64,000 nt of DNA from Balaenoptera acutorostrata (Eukaryota > Chordata > Mammalia > Artiodactyla > Balaenopteridae). A program made the translations under genes and the position numbers. The notes beneath the pieces are model-generated. The model had not been told where the DNA came from, did no database searches, and was given only the letters and a program-made list of their open reading frames with translations. Where the stretch lies: positions 36,359,389 to 36,423,388 of the forward strand of contig NC_080077.1 in the NCBI RefSeq assembly GCF_949987535.1, in the 5' to 3' direction. Below, piece after piece: positions 46,661 to 59,340 of this stretch (the first letter of the stretch is position 1; the number at the start of each line of letters is the position of its first letter).

Positions 46661-49600
46661 ATTTATGCGAAGGTATGTGAAGCCATAAATTTGTGACAAA
46701 ACTATAAAGCAGTATAATCACTTAGTATAGTCAATTTAATTTCTTTTTACTCATTTTCTAGGCTTTGGACTGAGGCAAACTTCTTAGGTTAATAAAGGAT
46801 GTAAACGTATATGTATAAACAGAGAAAAGGCAAGCAGACAGAGAGAGGGAACTGCCAGCCTTTCTGTTTCCATCTCTATTGCTTCCTAGTTACAACCCCA
46901 CCCCTTTCCTCTAAAACAGCAGGAAGTGATCAGATATCATTATTTACATTTTGACTGAGGTTGATTCACACTGAGGTGTTATCTCTCTTAGGAGTTTTGC
47001 TTTACAACATTGATGTGTTACCTCTCTTACTTATTTGGCATTTGATCTCCATTTAAAAGCATTCGTTACTTTAAAGTGAAGCCACAGATAGATCTGCTTC
47101 AGCATTTTGGAGTGTCAAAGTGTAATTCAGAAGGGACTTCAGAGGTACCTGGGGCGAGGGAGACAGAGTGTCAGTTCCTTCTCCCCCTCTTCACACTCCT
47201 ATCCTTTGGTCTTAATGTCTCTGAATATTCTGGCCACACACTTCCTCTGTGCTCAAAGTCAGATCCTTTCTTCTGATGTTCTCTCCCCTGGGCTCACCTT
47301 CCTGCTTGGTGTACTCCTCCCTATAGGATAAATGACTCCCACTTCTGGCTCAATGTTTCTGCTAATGAAAATCACCAGAACTTACAGCGCCCACCTCCGA
47401 ATGAGCCTGTGGAGGCAACAGCCCTCTTATTCTGGAGGATGAGAACCTGAAACAGGATCGCATAAGGGGTAGGAGAGGACAGAGGCGTTTATTGGCAAGA
47501 TTAGAGTTGATGGGGGTCTCAGGCTTGGAAAAGAGAGCAGGCGGCAAAATTGTGATAATGTGATGACATACGTTTAGTTTGGTACTACATGATACTGTGA
47601 TAAGAAAAAGTACTGAACATCTTGAAATTGTCTCTAATACTCAGCCTCATAATGGTGTTGGGGTATTGAGGTGAGGTGCTCTATACTTGGTGGCTTGTTC
47701 TCACCAGCAAGTGTACATACATAACCCATAACCTTAGGGGCAATGTCTACATTGAATCACTTTATGTTTCTGAAGAGGAAATACCAAATTGCTGGGAGTG
47801 CAATGTCTAGTGCTGATAGTGTGCTGGCTGAGATGAGGGAAACAAGTTCATGATGACCTGCTGTGAAAATAAGTCCTCTGTTGTACAGAGAAACTGATTG
47901 CCCACCTCTGTCTTTAGTAACAGAGATTTCATGTAACTTGTCTTAAAGGCATGACTGTAGCATCTCTAAAAAGAAGTTATCAGGATCTTTCTGATAGCTA
48001 GCCCTGCTTCTCACCCAGAATGCCACACAGGGCAGTCAGGAGTTCTCTGTTTTTGTTTGTTTGTTATTGGTTGGTTGGTTAGTTTGTTGGTTGGTTGGTT
48101 GGTTTGAGTGGACTTTTTTCTCTTTATTTTTCTAAATTTTTTAGACCGTTAGTATGTTGAGAGTTTTTGCCTACTTGAGATTTGTGTTGTTTCTTCACTC
48201 TTGTTTTTACTGTTTGGTTGTTTTCTTTGTTCTAAGTTTCTTTGTGTTTATTTGATTTCATATCACACATCTTTCATTTATAAATGGAAATGGAAAGTAG
48301 TAGTCAGGAGAAGGCCACCTCCTGACTTCTAGGGTCAGAGGATAGATACTTGTTTTTCCCTTGGTGCCACCTTTCAGATACCTAGTACTGACCTTAAAGG
48401 AGGCTTCCAATCTTTAATCAGTAAGCAAGGAAAAATGAACAGTGCTTGCTAAAGATCACTGATTTCAGAACTCAGAACAAATCAAGGTCAAATTACCAAT
48501 GAAGAAAATCAATACGACTATCTCCAAAAGTAAATTTAAGAGAATCAGTTTTTCTTGCAAGATAACTAAGGGCTTCAATGAGAGGATACATAGTCCCCAA
48601 TACATACAATTTTCCTAATAATCTTCCTAAGGGATGACATACTAGTAGTTTAACCAAGATGTTTGAGTGCAATATATCAAGTTTAATGTTCAAGAAAAAG
48701 TAGCTTAGCTTGAAAAGGGTAAGATTAGCCAGGACATTTATATTCACCTCTTTTCCTTATTCACCTTTAAGACATTCAAAAAAGTAAGCTAAATTGCCCA
48801 AGGCCTGATAACTAATAGATAAGTAATTGGATCCGGTGTCAAAACTTGGCCTATATAATTCTAAACCAATGCTCTTTCTGCCTTGATGCTGGTGGAAGAA
48901 GGTCTTGTAAATCTCTTTAAATCCCTGCTTTAAGAAGAACAAGGTACCATTAAGGCAGATTGGAAATTATTGATTTAAAGCTCTTGTGTTAATTTACCCA
49001 CTTTCACTAAGCAAACTTCCAACCCATTGCTTAATAGACTACCCAACAAATAACTCTGTTCCATTGATCACTCCTGTCCAATTGAACTTGCTAATATTCG
49101 GATAAGAAATAGTGTCAGATGCCTCTTGTTCTCCACTTCAGATCCCTTTAGCCTCACCTCTCGTTCCAGCCACCCTAGTCCACCATTGCAGCACAGACTT
49201 TTCATCAGCTTCCCAGGGGGCTTCCATACACTTGCCTCATACAAAGCCTCCAGCTTCTTGTTTCCTACACTCAGCGCATAACCAGACCTAAAGTAATTCT
49301 AGTGGCACATGTTCTCTTTCTTGATGGGATGGGCTACCTAACCCGACTCTACAGCTGAGTGAAATTTAATCTTGTCAGCAGTATCCGGATTAGTATTATA
49401 TCAGTGTAACACAGAAATCTATTCAAATTATAAACAATACAAGTAAAAATATTGAGAACTAACTGGTAAGATAAAAACCTGAATATTTTGTGCAAATTAT
49501 AATCACTTGTTTAAACGATTTTTCCTTTATGCCTTCTTCCTTGGCAATAAGAACAATGCATATCATTAAATGTGCAACACTTTAACTTAGTAATAAATTT

Positions 49601-49739
49601 TGCTGGTTTCAACAATAGATTCCATAATGTATATAATACTTTATGCTGAGAGGGCACTACCAGAGAATTATATGAAAAAAGTCAAGGGCTGAAAGTACCA
49701 TCGTTCGTCTATATAATTTCTTCTAATTTCCCAGTGTTT
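46661..49739. other. Long non-coding interval, no gene seen
   Basis: About 3 kb without a recognisable exon. Contains the GGTT microsatellite at 48052-48107. Open frames of 61-84 codons lack domains. 47080-47330 is somewhat pyrimidine-rich. Confidence 0.45.
48052..48107 (+). repeat. (GTTT)n/(GGTT)n microsatellite
   Basis: tttg units pass into ggtt units (ggttggttggtt twice), with small interruptions. Confidence 0.9.
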
Positions 49740-50450
49740 CAGTGACTATTGCTGTATAACAAACCACCCAAAGTCTGATGAAAAACAGCCATTATGTTAT
49801 GCTCACAAATTCTGTGGGTTAGAAATTCAGACTGGGAATAGCAGGAATGGCTGACCTTTGCTCCACAATGTTTGAGATCTCAGCTGGGTAGGCTTTAAGG
49901 CTGAAGTGATTCAATAGCTGGGACTAAAATCATCCGAAGGCATCTTCACTCACATGTCTGGTGGTTGGAGCTGGCTGTTGGTTGGAACCTCTGCTTGGCT
50001 GAGGACCAGAGAATCTGCATGTGGCTTCCTCATGTAGTCTCTCTCTATGAGCTAGTGGGGGCTTCCGCACAGAATGGTGGTTGCTATGTCCCAAGAGCAA
50101 GTGTCCCAAGAGAGCAAAGGGCAGGTGCGTGGCATTTTTATGATGTAGCCTCAAAGTCACTTAGCGTCATTTCCCCCATACTCTATTAGTTGAGGCAGTC
50201 CAAAGGTCTGCCCAGTACAGGGAGAGGAAACATGAACTTCAGCATTCAATGGGAAGAGTATCAAGGTTTTGAGGGCAGTTAGAAATGTGATCTGACTTTT
50301 GTCTGACTGCCATTGTGAGGAGAGCATGCAGGCCATCTTTGGAAAATACAGTATGTCACAGTCCAAACTCTGGCCATAAAATTTCACATCCCTTCTACAC
50401 TCCCACATGGCAGATGCACTCATCTCTTCCCTGAGACTTCTTAGTCTCAT
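49740..50450 (-). mobile_element. Old MaLR-type solo LTR (MLT1-like)
   Basis: Reverse-complement LTR: the left end has ctattgctgtataacaaacc, then gctcacaaattctgtgggtt, actcacatgtctggtggttg, ccaagagagcaaagggcagg and actctattagttgaggcagt. Old MaLR (ERVL-related) LTRs carry these in this order. No internal retroviral gene is present. Assignment to MLT1 rather than another MaLR branch is moderate. The right boundary is uncertain. Confidence 0.6.
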
Positions 50451-51083
50451 TCTATTTTGGCATCTGCTTAAAATCTAGTATTTCCTCGTCTAAATCAGGT
50501 CCAGGTGCAAATGAGGCTCCTTGGGTGCAATTCCTCAAGTATAGCTTCATCACTAACACTCATCTTGACCTGAAGGCTTGAGAATGAAAGAGTTGTGTTA
50601 TCTGCTTCCCAAATACCCAATACTCAATAATGAGACAAATATAGGATATCCTTTTTTTCACACTCCTACTCAAAAAGGGGGAAACCAGGAGGCACACAGC
50701 GATTATGGGTCCACAGATATTATTCTCACTTTACCTCTCCCCAACAGTTTCACCTGTACAAATACTGTAACAGTATTAATTTAGTAATATACCAATATTA
50801 TATGAACATTTTTCACTTAAATACTAGCATTTGATGAAAGAAGCCAGAAATTAAACGTAGTAAACAATTTCTGTATTCTTCAATTATTGTATCAGAGAGT
50901 CACTATGTTAGCCTACAATGCTTCATTGTGCCACCCCTAAAATGTCTTTCCCATAGATTCCATCAATTGTAAAATCATGTGACTTAATAATATACTTAAA
51001 AATTTGAATATATACCCTCTGGATACATTCCTTCTTAATCTAATGTCATTTAAAAAATATTGGAATAACTTTAGATATCTCAA
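50451..51083. other. Non-coding interval between LTRs
   Basis: AT-rich, no gene or clear repeat. Confidence 0.5.
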
Positions 51084-51666
51084 TGTGGCAGGCTAAAATC
51101 TACAAGGGCCCCCAAGATTCCTGCTCTAATTCCTAGGACTATGAAGAAAATGGATTTTACTCTAGTGATTAGGTTATATCATGTGGTGTGGTTGAATTTA
51201 AGAAAGGGAGACTATCTAAAAGAGCCTTACCAAATCATGTGAGCCTTTTAAAAACAGGGAGTGCTCTCTGGCTGGTAGAAGAGGAAAGAGACAAGCTGTG
51301 ACTGGCCTGGCAAAAGGACACATCCATGTTGTGAACCATCTCTGGAGGCCATGTGTAAGGAACCTGAGAGGGACCTTGAGGAGCTGAGAGCAACCAGCAC
51401 GGAAATGGGGACATCAGTCCTCCAACTGCAAGGGACTGAATTCTGCCAACAACATAAATAAACAGAAGGGGGGTTTTTCCTGGAGCCTCCAGATAAGAAT
51501 TCAGCATGGCCAGCACTTTGATTTCACACTTGCAATAGTCCGAGTAGGGAACCCAGCCATGCCCTTCAAACTTCTGATCAACACAACTGTGAGCTAATAA
51601 ATGGATGCCATTTTAAGCTGTTAAGTTTGTGGTAATTTGTTATGAAGCAATGGAAACTAATATAGT
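51084..51666 (+). mobile_element. MLT1-type solo LTR, + strand
   Basis: Begins TGTGGCAGGCTAAAAT and has attcctaggactatgaagaa, agtgattaggttatatcatg, ggcctggcaaaaggacacat and the conserved 3' end agctgttaagtttgtggtaa followed by gcaatggaaactaatata. This is the MaLR LTR layout, including a polyadenylation-like aataaa near 51597. No internal region is attached, so it is a solo LTR. Matching TSD flanks were not seen, consistent with great age. Confidence 0.8.
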
Positions 51667-51849
51667 CATCCAGGAAATGGGAGTCTTCACTGAACAAGGA
51701 GTTGAGCATGAGCTCGAGATAAGTAAAGGAGGTGATATGGGATAAAGCAGAACTCACATTGAACTAACTGTCCTTCCCTGCCCTTCTCTCCTCTTACATG
51801 CACAGGCAAATTCCTTCACAATGTCATCAGTGGAGCAGAGTGGGCTGTA

Positions 51850-52045
51850 CTGAGCAGGATATTCACGGGCTTGGTTCTGTCAGACCTGGTGTCAAATGAT
51901 GGCTCTTCCATGTGACCTCAAGTTAGTTACTTGACTTCTCTGGACCTCCATTTCTCCAAGTGTAAATGGAGAAAGCATCTCCTTAAAGGTGTATTTGGAG
52001 GGAATAAATCAGGTAACATATGATAAACATTCAAGTATTTATTTA
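51850..52045 (+). repeat. MIR remnant
   Basis: gtcagacctggtgtcaaatg, ccatgtgacctcaagttagt, tacttgacttctctggacct, ccatttctccaagtgtaaat and gagggaataaatcaggtaac follow MIR order. Confidence 0.82.
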
Positions 52046-53869
52046 CTCAAAGGCATTCTGTGGAAGTTTCAACCATACAACATTTAACACAAAGGAGATG
52101 CTTAGGGAGACCAGGATTCCCAAGCCATTTGGGGAGCAGCACTGCTGTGCTGCCTTCCTCCATTTTTATTTCCTAGGATTCCACTTGCTTGAAACATTGT
52201 GTAATGACAGGGAGAAAGTCTTCCCAATGAGCCAACATGTAGTGATAAGATTAAGTTCCTGGGGGAAGGGACCCATGTTTGTTGGGCAGTTAGAAATGTT
52301 ATCTTTTATTTGACCTGAGTGAAGTGCCTAACACTAGATTTTTAAGAATCAAGTACAATTTCAGACGTTTATTAGTTCACCTGTTTTTAACAAGGAATTT
52401 TTGTTGTTGATGTTGGTGGTGGTAGTTATGCTTTGTATTTTAAATAAACACGACATTTTGTGTTACAACTCTCCCTTCATATACTAAAGTGTTAAAGAAG
52501 TGCTTATAATTCAGATAAAGAAGAGACCATCAATAGAAGGAAAATGCTAAACTTTAACTGTCTGTCTGACTATGTCCCCTAGTTTAGATTATCTTATCTG
52601 TTAGAATGAAAATTATATCCTTTGGCAAAAAAAAAAAAAAAAAAAAAGTAGAAGAAGAAGAGAAACATAAAAAGTGTAAATTGAACTTTTGCCTTGTTAC
52701 ATCTCTGCTGTTTACCAAAATCAATTTATTTCTGTTTGTTTTACTGTCTATCTGCTGAAAACATATCTGAATCCAACAAAATGTGAAACATGTGATTTTA
52801 AATAGTTTGAGAAAGGAAAAAGGAAGCATCCTGTTAAATGTTAAAAATGGGTTCTGTGGTAAATTGTATACATGCACCACATCAAAACTAAATCGAAGTT
52901 AAAATAAATAATCTTACACTGAAAGTTGAAAGAATATAGCAAATCATAAAGATGCTTGTATACTAATTGAGAGTATTTTAATTGTTAAAAGATTTAGAGG
53001 AATAAACATCTCAGATGGGAACACAGTGCTGAAAGATCAGTGCCGGTTCTGGTTTTTCTTTCTAGTGGCTTGGCACGGCAGCTGTGCTGAGCTCCAGCCT
53101 TGCCTTCAGAAACAGAAGCAATGCTGTTCAAAGGATTAATCAGTGGCCCATCCATAGGAGGCCTGGGGACATCCACATCCGCAGTCCCAAAAACTGTTAC
53201 AGAAAACTTGTGCCCTCAGCCCTTGTTGAGTTGCATTTCCGTCAAGGCAGCAGTTCCTGGAAGGCATGTCCTTTGGGGTTAGGCTTGGTTTGTTTCTGTC
53301 ACCCTTGTCTGCAGTGCTATTGACCTCGCCAACTCCTCTGTTCCTCTCTTGTTTCTGTTGCTATGAGTCACAATGTAATACAGCAGTATGACATTTTCCA
53401 AACTGGTCTCTTTTCTTACTCATGCTGATCTATATTACATGGCTAACATGGCTCAAGAAAAAAATGTTGTCTTCAGGAAAGAAAGCGTTTAGTTGTATAT
53501 CCCTTTCTCCAGTTCTGGTGAATTCATATCAATTGAATTGAAGTGCATTTTACAATATAATTTACTAATTTTTGAAGTATGTATAAAACTCTTCTGGGAT
53601 TCAATGTAGATATATTAACATTGGTCAGGCTTTGGGTATTCTGGGGAACAAAAATATTTGGGTGTGTGTGTCTTCCAAATTTATATCATATTAATTTTGA
53701 ATTCACATTCTTTTTCTTCTTTCTTCAAAATTTATCTCATCTTCACCTTCAAGGGTCATGTTAATTGTTAAGTATAGTCAACTAAGACACCAGATAGAGA
53801 AAAAAGTCAAGTATTTGTTATATAAGTGGATAATCTATTAAATAAATAAACACCATCAGACATTTCTAA
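52046..53869. other. Non-coding interval, possible conserved element
   Basis: A 20+ A run lies at 52626-52646. 53030-53400 is more GC-rich than its surroundings and open in three frames (79 and 60 codons on +, 60 on -). Without splice or start support these are not called genes. Confidence 0.4.
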
Positions 53870-54240
53870 CGTCCACCTATGGTATGTCAAGAATTTCTCT
53901 AGGGTTTGCATATAATACCGTATTCAGTCCTTGAAGTAACACTATACGATAAATATTAGTATCTCTATTTTATAAATTAAAAAATTAACTTTAGATGTAT
54001 TAGTTCATTTGCTCATTTTTTCCCCTAAAATATATGTCTTGAATATCTACTCTATGCCACACACTGGGCAAAGATTTGGGGATAAAATTGTAAGCAAAAA
54101 TCCTCACGGTTCATTCTCTCATTGGATTTTCAAAACAAAGCAATAATAGTGTTACAGTTATTAGGTAGCAAATCTAATATTCAAGCCTAGTTCTTCTTGA
54201 TGCCAGAGCCAGGGATTCATCTGCTTTTCTTTATCAGCCT
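53870..54240 (-). repeat. Diverged MIR-like remnants
   Basis: 53940-54000 (gtaacactatacgataaata, atctctattttataaattaa) and 54150-54240 (gttattaggtagcaaatcta, gatgccagagccagggattc) resemble reverse-complement MIR pieces. A different old repeat phrase (atatctactctatgccacac) lies between. Confidence 0.5.
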
Positions 54241-56380
54241 TTCTCACTAAAGGAGAATAAAACTGGTGTCAGAAGCAAATCAGGCATTTTACATATGACC
54301 CCCAGTTGTTCCAGATACAGTAGATCCCAAGAGGACAAAGAATGCTTTTTCCTCACTTAGGATCTAGTCCTAGATTCTTAGGAGCATGGGTTTAATATCA
54401 TCTTCAATGGTTCCATTATCCAATGGAGTGCTCGTTTCAGTTCCAGTAATATCTTTAGTCAACCATTTAGTTACCAAGTAAATAGGTCCAGCAGTATAGA
54501 TTCTCAATGCACTCAGTAATTAAGGATACTGTTGATGAAAACACTTGTTAGTGTTAGTTTTTATATAAACAATTCTTTTAGTTGTAGTTTCATTTTTGGT
54601 CTGTTGACTACATTTTAAAAGATTGCTTACGAAAAGAATGGATTTTTTAAATAGGATCATAAATCTAGAACTTTAGTGTTCTAGAAGAGTGAGTCCTCTT
54701 CTGCACTTATTTTCCTGACAAATAAATCAATCAAATAAATCAATCAAATAAATCAATCAAATAAATCAATAATCAATGTCATACATAAGTCTAAGTCTAA
54801 TTTAACAAAATATCTTAAGAACTATTTTATCATTTCTTCTGCACTCCACAACAAGTTCAGGATAGGGAAATAATTCCATCCCAGTTGTGGCACACACCGG
54901 TCAAAAGTCAGGAGACTCACATATTTTGGGGTGATATGATCATTTAGTCACCTATTCACAAGTGGGTTAAAAAAACACACACAGCTAATAGCAAGTGACA
55001 AAGAGAAACCAGAAGGACCCAACTTTGATTATCAGAACCTACCTATTTTCTGTTCCTAATAAAGAACATGTCAATGCTTGCTAGAGGCCCAGATGACCAC
55101 ACCTCATTGTGTCAGGGATGATTAATTAGTGCAGGGTCTTGCTGACCCAACCCCCTACAAAGGAATACCTACCTTCCATTGATAATAGCCACCCTTAAAT
55201 TTCCTTGGAGGTAAACTGAAAACAGCACCGAAGGAACTTAGAAAATATTTATGCATGCAGTCTTTTGATTCCAGAGCTTGAATGGTTTTGTCTGGTTATT
55301 GAAAAGACCAAACATTCTGGAATGAAATTTTGGTGGTTACATGCATGTCAACTTACTTGCTGCAAATAAACCAAGAATATATTGTAAGAGCTGTACATAT
55401 CACGTACTGGTTCAGCTTACTTTCCTTCCCAGAATTTCAAGAAATGCTGCTCTAGTCTCCACTGGTGCTCTGTTAGTGCTGTTGCAAGACTGAGAGCTAC
55501 CCTCTCCCTCCAAGCCATGTCAATTACATCAACCTGTATCAGTAGATACGGCACCCCTGAGTGGTACAAAATGCTGCAGTGCTCTGACAGTGCGTTTACA
55601 GCCAGGTTTGAACACATCATGAAATATACGCCTCTCCTCACTAATGAAAACGGAGACACATTTGCCTGTTCCTTCAGCCAGATGGGGTTATGATTGGTGT
55701 GTGCTTGCCTTTTACATTAATATTTGATTCCATAATAAGAACCACATGAGACAATTTCAGTTTATTAGTTCTTCAGTTGCCAAAATGGCTTTTGTACAAG
55801 TAATAAAATAAATAAAAATATTTCCCCTGTGTTTTTTCTTATAAAATACACTTGTTATGTAAAGGATAAGCACATACCAGTCAAAACCTGATCTGGCACA
55901 AGCAAAATTGTCTTGCTTTTTCTTATTTAATAGAAAACAAAGGAGACATATTTATTAGTTTCCTAATAGCATGGTTGGCTCACACTGGCCTATATGTACA
56001 CATCAGATATTGGAGACATTTATCTAGAAAGAAATGGTTTATGCTGACATCTTGGTAAAAATTTCAAAACCTAGTTACTAATAAAAATACATTTCCAGGG
56101 AAAGCATAAAATGAAGGAAGTGAAAAAAGTGAAAAACTGCTTGTCCTCTTGGTAATTCAGCCACTATCTCCTCCAGGGTTCAACCCCTAAAAAAGCATTG
56201 CTGGTGCTGGGCCTTATCTGCTGCACCAAGAAGTCCAAAGTGAACCATGCTAGCGTGCCTAAGGCCAGTGGTCTGCCATTCATTGAGCCTAGACTCAGAT
56301 TTTAAGTTGAAATGCTTCTTTTTGAGTACAACTTGAACATAAGTCACACCACCCTCAAACTTGTCATTAGTCATCAGTTT
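54241..56380. other. Non-coding interval, no gene seen
   Basis: Holds the 13 bp tandem repeat at 54720-54771. 55420-55690 and 56160-56380 are non-repetitive and have minus-strand frames of 80 and 64 codons. I do not recognise either protein and see no sign of a retrocopy tail. Confidence 0.4.
54720..54771. repeat. 13 bp minisatellite, four copies
   Basis: aaataaatcaatc is repeated at 54720, 54733 and 54746, plus a last copy with a final A at 54759-54771. No other differences. Confidence 0.97.
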
Positions 56381-56732
56381 ACATAAGTCTTTCTTTTTTT
56401 TTTTTTTTTTTTTAAGGATTTTTCTTATTTATTTATTTATTTATTTATTTATTTTTGGCTGTGTTGGGTCTTCGGTTCGTGCGAGGGCTTTCTCCAGTTG
56501 CGGCAAGCGGGGGCCACTCTTCATCGCGGTGCGCGGGCCTTTCTCTATCGCGGCCCCTCCCGTCGCGGGGCACAGGCTCCAGACGCGCAGGCTCAGCAAT
56601 TGTGGCTCACGGGCCCAGCTGCTCCGTGGCATGTGGGATCTTCCCAGACCAGGGCTCGAACCCGTGTCCCCTGCATTAGCAGGCAGATTCTCAACCACTG
56701 CGCCACCAGGGAAGCCCACATAAGTCTTTCTT
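56381..56732 (-). mobile_element. CHR-2 SINE, minus strand
   Basis: TSD acataagtctttctt at 56381-56395 and 56718-56732. The head is at 56717; the (AAAT)n tail is seen as (TTTA)n at 56424-56454 and a T-run before it. It has one copy of the gatgaagag unit. Open frames of 74-120 codons here are SINE-derived. Confidence 0.97.
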
Positions 56733-57136
56733 ATTTGGAATATTTAAGAACCAATTCATAAATATTCCCCTTTAAAACATGAGCGCTCAACAGAGCAATG
56801 ACATAGGAACAGATCTGCAATTGAAGCTGGTTGGCCATCTTCTTGGCCATCTTTCTGAGGAAGTACCTATGAGCAAATGATATTAATGGGGAACCACTTT
56901 ACCTCTGCTAAGACATCACACTTCCATAAGCTGATATTGACCCTCCACCAAGCTTATGAAATCTATCAGAGGTCTTGCTCCTTCATTTCCTATTTTCAGT
57001 ATTCAGAGACCCTGAAAAGCAAAGAGAGGGTTACAGGGAGTCTTCTGTAGTAAGGCTGGACTTACTAAAGAAAACAAGTGAGTGCTTGAGAAATGACTCT
57101 TTCCCCAAAACTGTTCGTTCTTGCAAACAAGAGGCT

Positions 57137-57178
57137 ACACTACATAAGACTTGAATTATACTGCATAAGACTTGAATT
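57137..57178. repeat. 21 bp tandem duplication
   Basis: acactacataagacttgaatt (57137-57157) is followed at once by a copy differing at two positions (57158-57178); both share cataagacttgaatt. Confidence 0.95.
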
Positions 57179-58320
57179 TAATTAAATGGTTGCAAGAAAT
57201 ACTTTATAAAGCTAAACTTCACCCGTCATTTTTAAAAGAATAAAACCTGTCCATGTTGTTTCAATAAATTTTGGTAAAGAAAATTCCGTTTGCTTAAACT
57301 CTTCCATTCCCTGGTTTGATCACTTTCTATCATTCTATGCTGAAAAATACAGAAATATTTTAAAAACAAAAGCATTCTTCTACCTGGACCTTATAAAACC
57401 CAAATATCATATAAGCATGAACATCTGTCTTAAAGGAAAAAAAATAAGGACATGTACTCTTTAAAGAAGCCCAATAGATACTTTTATCATCATTGTCAGA
57501 TTTGTAATTGGAAAGATATGGAATATATGAAAAATGATTAAGCAATGTAAGGGAAATGCAGTTTGTTGGGGTAACAAGATATATTGCTTTAGCTTCAGTG
57601 TTCTGTGTTATGTAAGTACAAATATATATATAAATACACACATATATTTACATATGTATTTATTTGTTTATTATTTAATGAGAATAGTGCAAGAGGTGGA
57701 AAAGATAGAGTGTACCTGAGTGAAATATCTTAGAAGAAAAGAGTTCTTTCCAATAGGTTTCAAGATTGAATAGAAGGGATAGAATTGATCTGAGTCATTT
57801 TCCCACTGCTTCATGGAGCAGACTCATAAAATGAGTTTGATGGGCACTGAGGATTAACTTTGACCTCTCCATGGCTTCAGAGGGTCCAGGTCAACTTGGA
57901 GAGACTAGAAGTGTTACTACGCAGGGGAGAGCAACGCGATACAGCCCCAGTGCTCCGTCTCACGCAGCCAGCCAACAACAGCCTTTCACAGCTATGTTGC
58001 TTCTCTTTCTATGTCAGGGTTAAGGTCATTTTTAGGGCATGGTGAGGAAATGTGGAGGCCAGGGCTGTCTGCACCACACCTGGGCTGTGAGAAACAGGGG
58101 GTTTCAATTTCCAGCCTCTGGACACCACACAGCCTAACCTTTACCTGCCTGTCCTCACCCCAATACACAACAAATATAAAAATAAAATCAGACATTTCAG
58201 ACTAGCAAGATCAAGGGTGGACATTCCTGAAACACAGTAAGGCTTTCAGAAAGAGGTAAGCAATAAAGGCAGAGCTTTGTTATTTAGCTATAGTCACGGT
58301 CTCCTATGTTTAGTTATTTT

Positions 58321-58344
58321 GGGGGGTGAGGGAGGGTTGGGGGG
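58321..58344 (+). other. G-quadruplex-type motif
   Basis: G-runs of 6, 3, 3 and 6 are separated by TGA, A and TT. Fits the G3+N1-7 rule with very short loops. Confidence 0.8.
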
Positions 58345-58649
58345 TGAATGTGTAGAAACTGAATTTCAATTATTATTTTGGTACACATGGGGGCTGAAAT
58401 ATTGAGCTATTTACAAATATACAAGTTACTGAGGACTGAATCTGCAAATATAAGCAGTTTCATATCAACTGTAGCTTATTCATGTATTTCCTTTATTAAT
58501 GGCTCAGTCACTCTCCTGGAATACAAGATAGAAGCAATAAAACTGACATTGGAAGGGAAGTAAACAGAAGCAAGTATTTTACTTTAGGATTCTGGGGCTA
58601 GTGAACTCATTTCAGAGAATAGAAACCTAATAATCAAAATCACAGCTAT

Positions 58650-58860
58650 GAAAATAGCATTAATAAAAGTTAGCGTTGACTGAACAGTTATTCTGTGCTG
58701 TGAGCTGTTTTTATGCTTTACATATAGTAGCTTGTCAATTTTCATTGCATACCTATGAGTCATTATTATTATTACTATTATTATCATTGCCATTTTAATA
58801 TGATGAGAAAATTGAGATTTTTTTTCATACTTCATATGATTTTCCTACACTTAACCCACA
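58650..58860 (-). repeat. MIR remnant with ATT repeat
   Basis: Reverse-complement MIR: aagttagcgttgactgaaca, atgctttacatatagtagct, catacctatgagtcattatt (expanded as att triplets at 58761-58785), and cattttaatatgatgagaaa. Confidence 0.82.
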
Positions 58861-59194
58861 AAGTGGCTGAATATTCCTAAAGTGTTCATGGGGTTCAATA
58901 ACAGCAAGTGTTATTGCCCCTTTTACAATGAAGGGAATATGTTACTAGTGGTGCTTGGACTTCTCTGAGATTTTTAAAATGTAAGTTCTTAGATTTACCA
59001 TGCTATGCTAATTCAGAAGTCTTTTGATTGGAAATAATAGAGGAGAACTAATTATCCTTTAGAAATACTCCATAGATTGGTGAGATCCGTGCCACGTATA
59101 GGATAAGAAGACAGCTATCAATAAAGCATGGTTTCAGGGGCACTGGAACGTTTGCTTACACTCAGAGATCTTCCTTTCAGAGCAAAGAGCTTAA

Positions 59195-59340
59195 GCTTTC
59201 AAATCAGACAAAACTAGAATCAAACACTAATTTTATCATAGTTACTGTGACCCTGAGCTGAAGTTTCTTAATTCATCCAGGAGTTGTCATGAGGATGAAA
59301 CAAGGCAATGAGTATCAGTGCTTTGAATGTGACGAGTCTA
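59195..59340 (+). repeat. MIR remnant
   Basis: ctttcaaatcagacaaaact, tagttactgtgaccctgagc, gaagtttcttaattcatcca, gttgtcatgaggatgaaaca and gagtatcagtgctttgaatg follow MIR order. Confidence 0.75.

Larger units (their letters stand above)
56733..58649. other. Non-coding interval with tandem duplication and G-run
   Basis: No exon recognised. Contains a 21 bp duplication (57137-57178), an AT/AC stretch (57620-57665) and a G4-type motif (58321-58344). 57850-58200 has mixed composition and overlapping frames on both strands. Confidence 0.45.

Noticed and set aside
54720..54771. Possible CRISPR-like array
   Set aside because: Contiguous 13 bp tandem copies with no spacers, in a mammalian genome.
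55417..55659. 80-codon minus-strand frame
   Set aside because: No domain, splice or promoter support; not recognised.
56180..56374. 64-codon minus-strand frame possibly from a retrocopied gene
   Set aside because: No recognised protein, no A-tail or TSD around it, and it is short.
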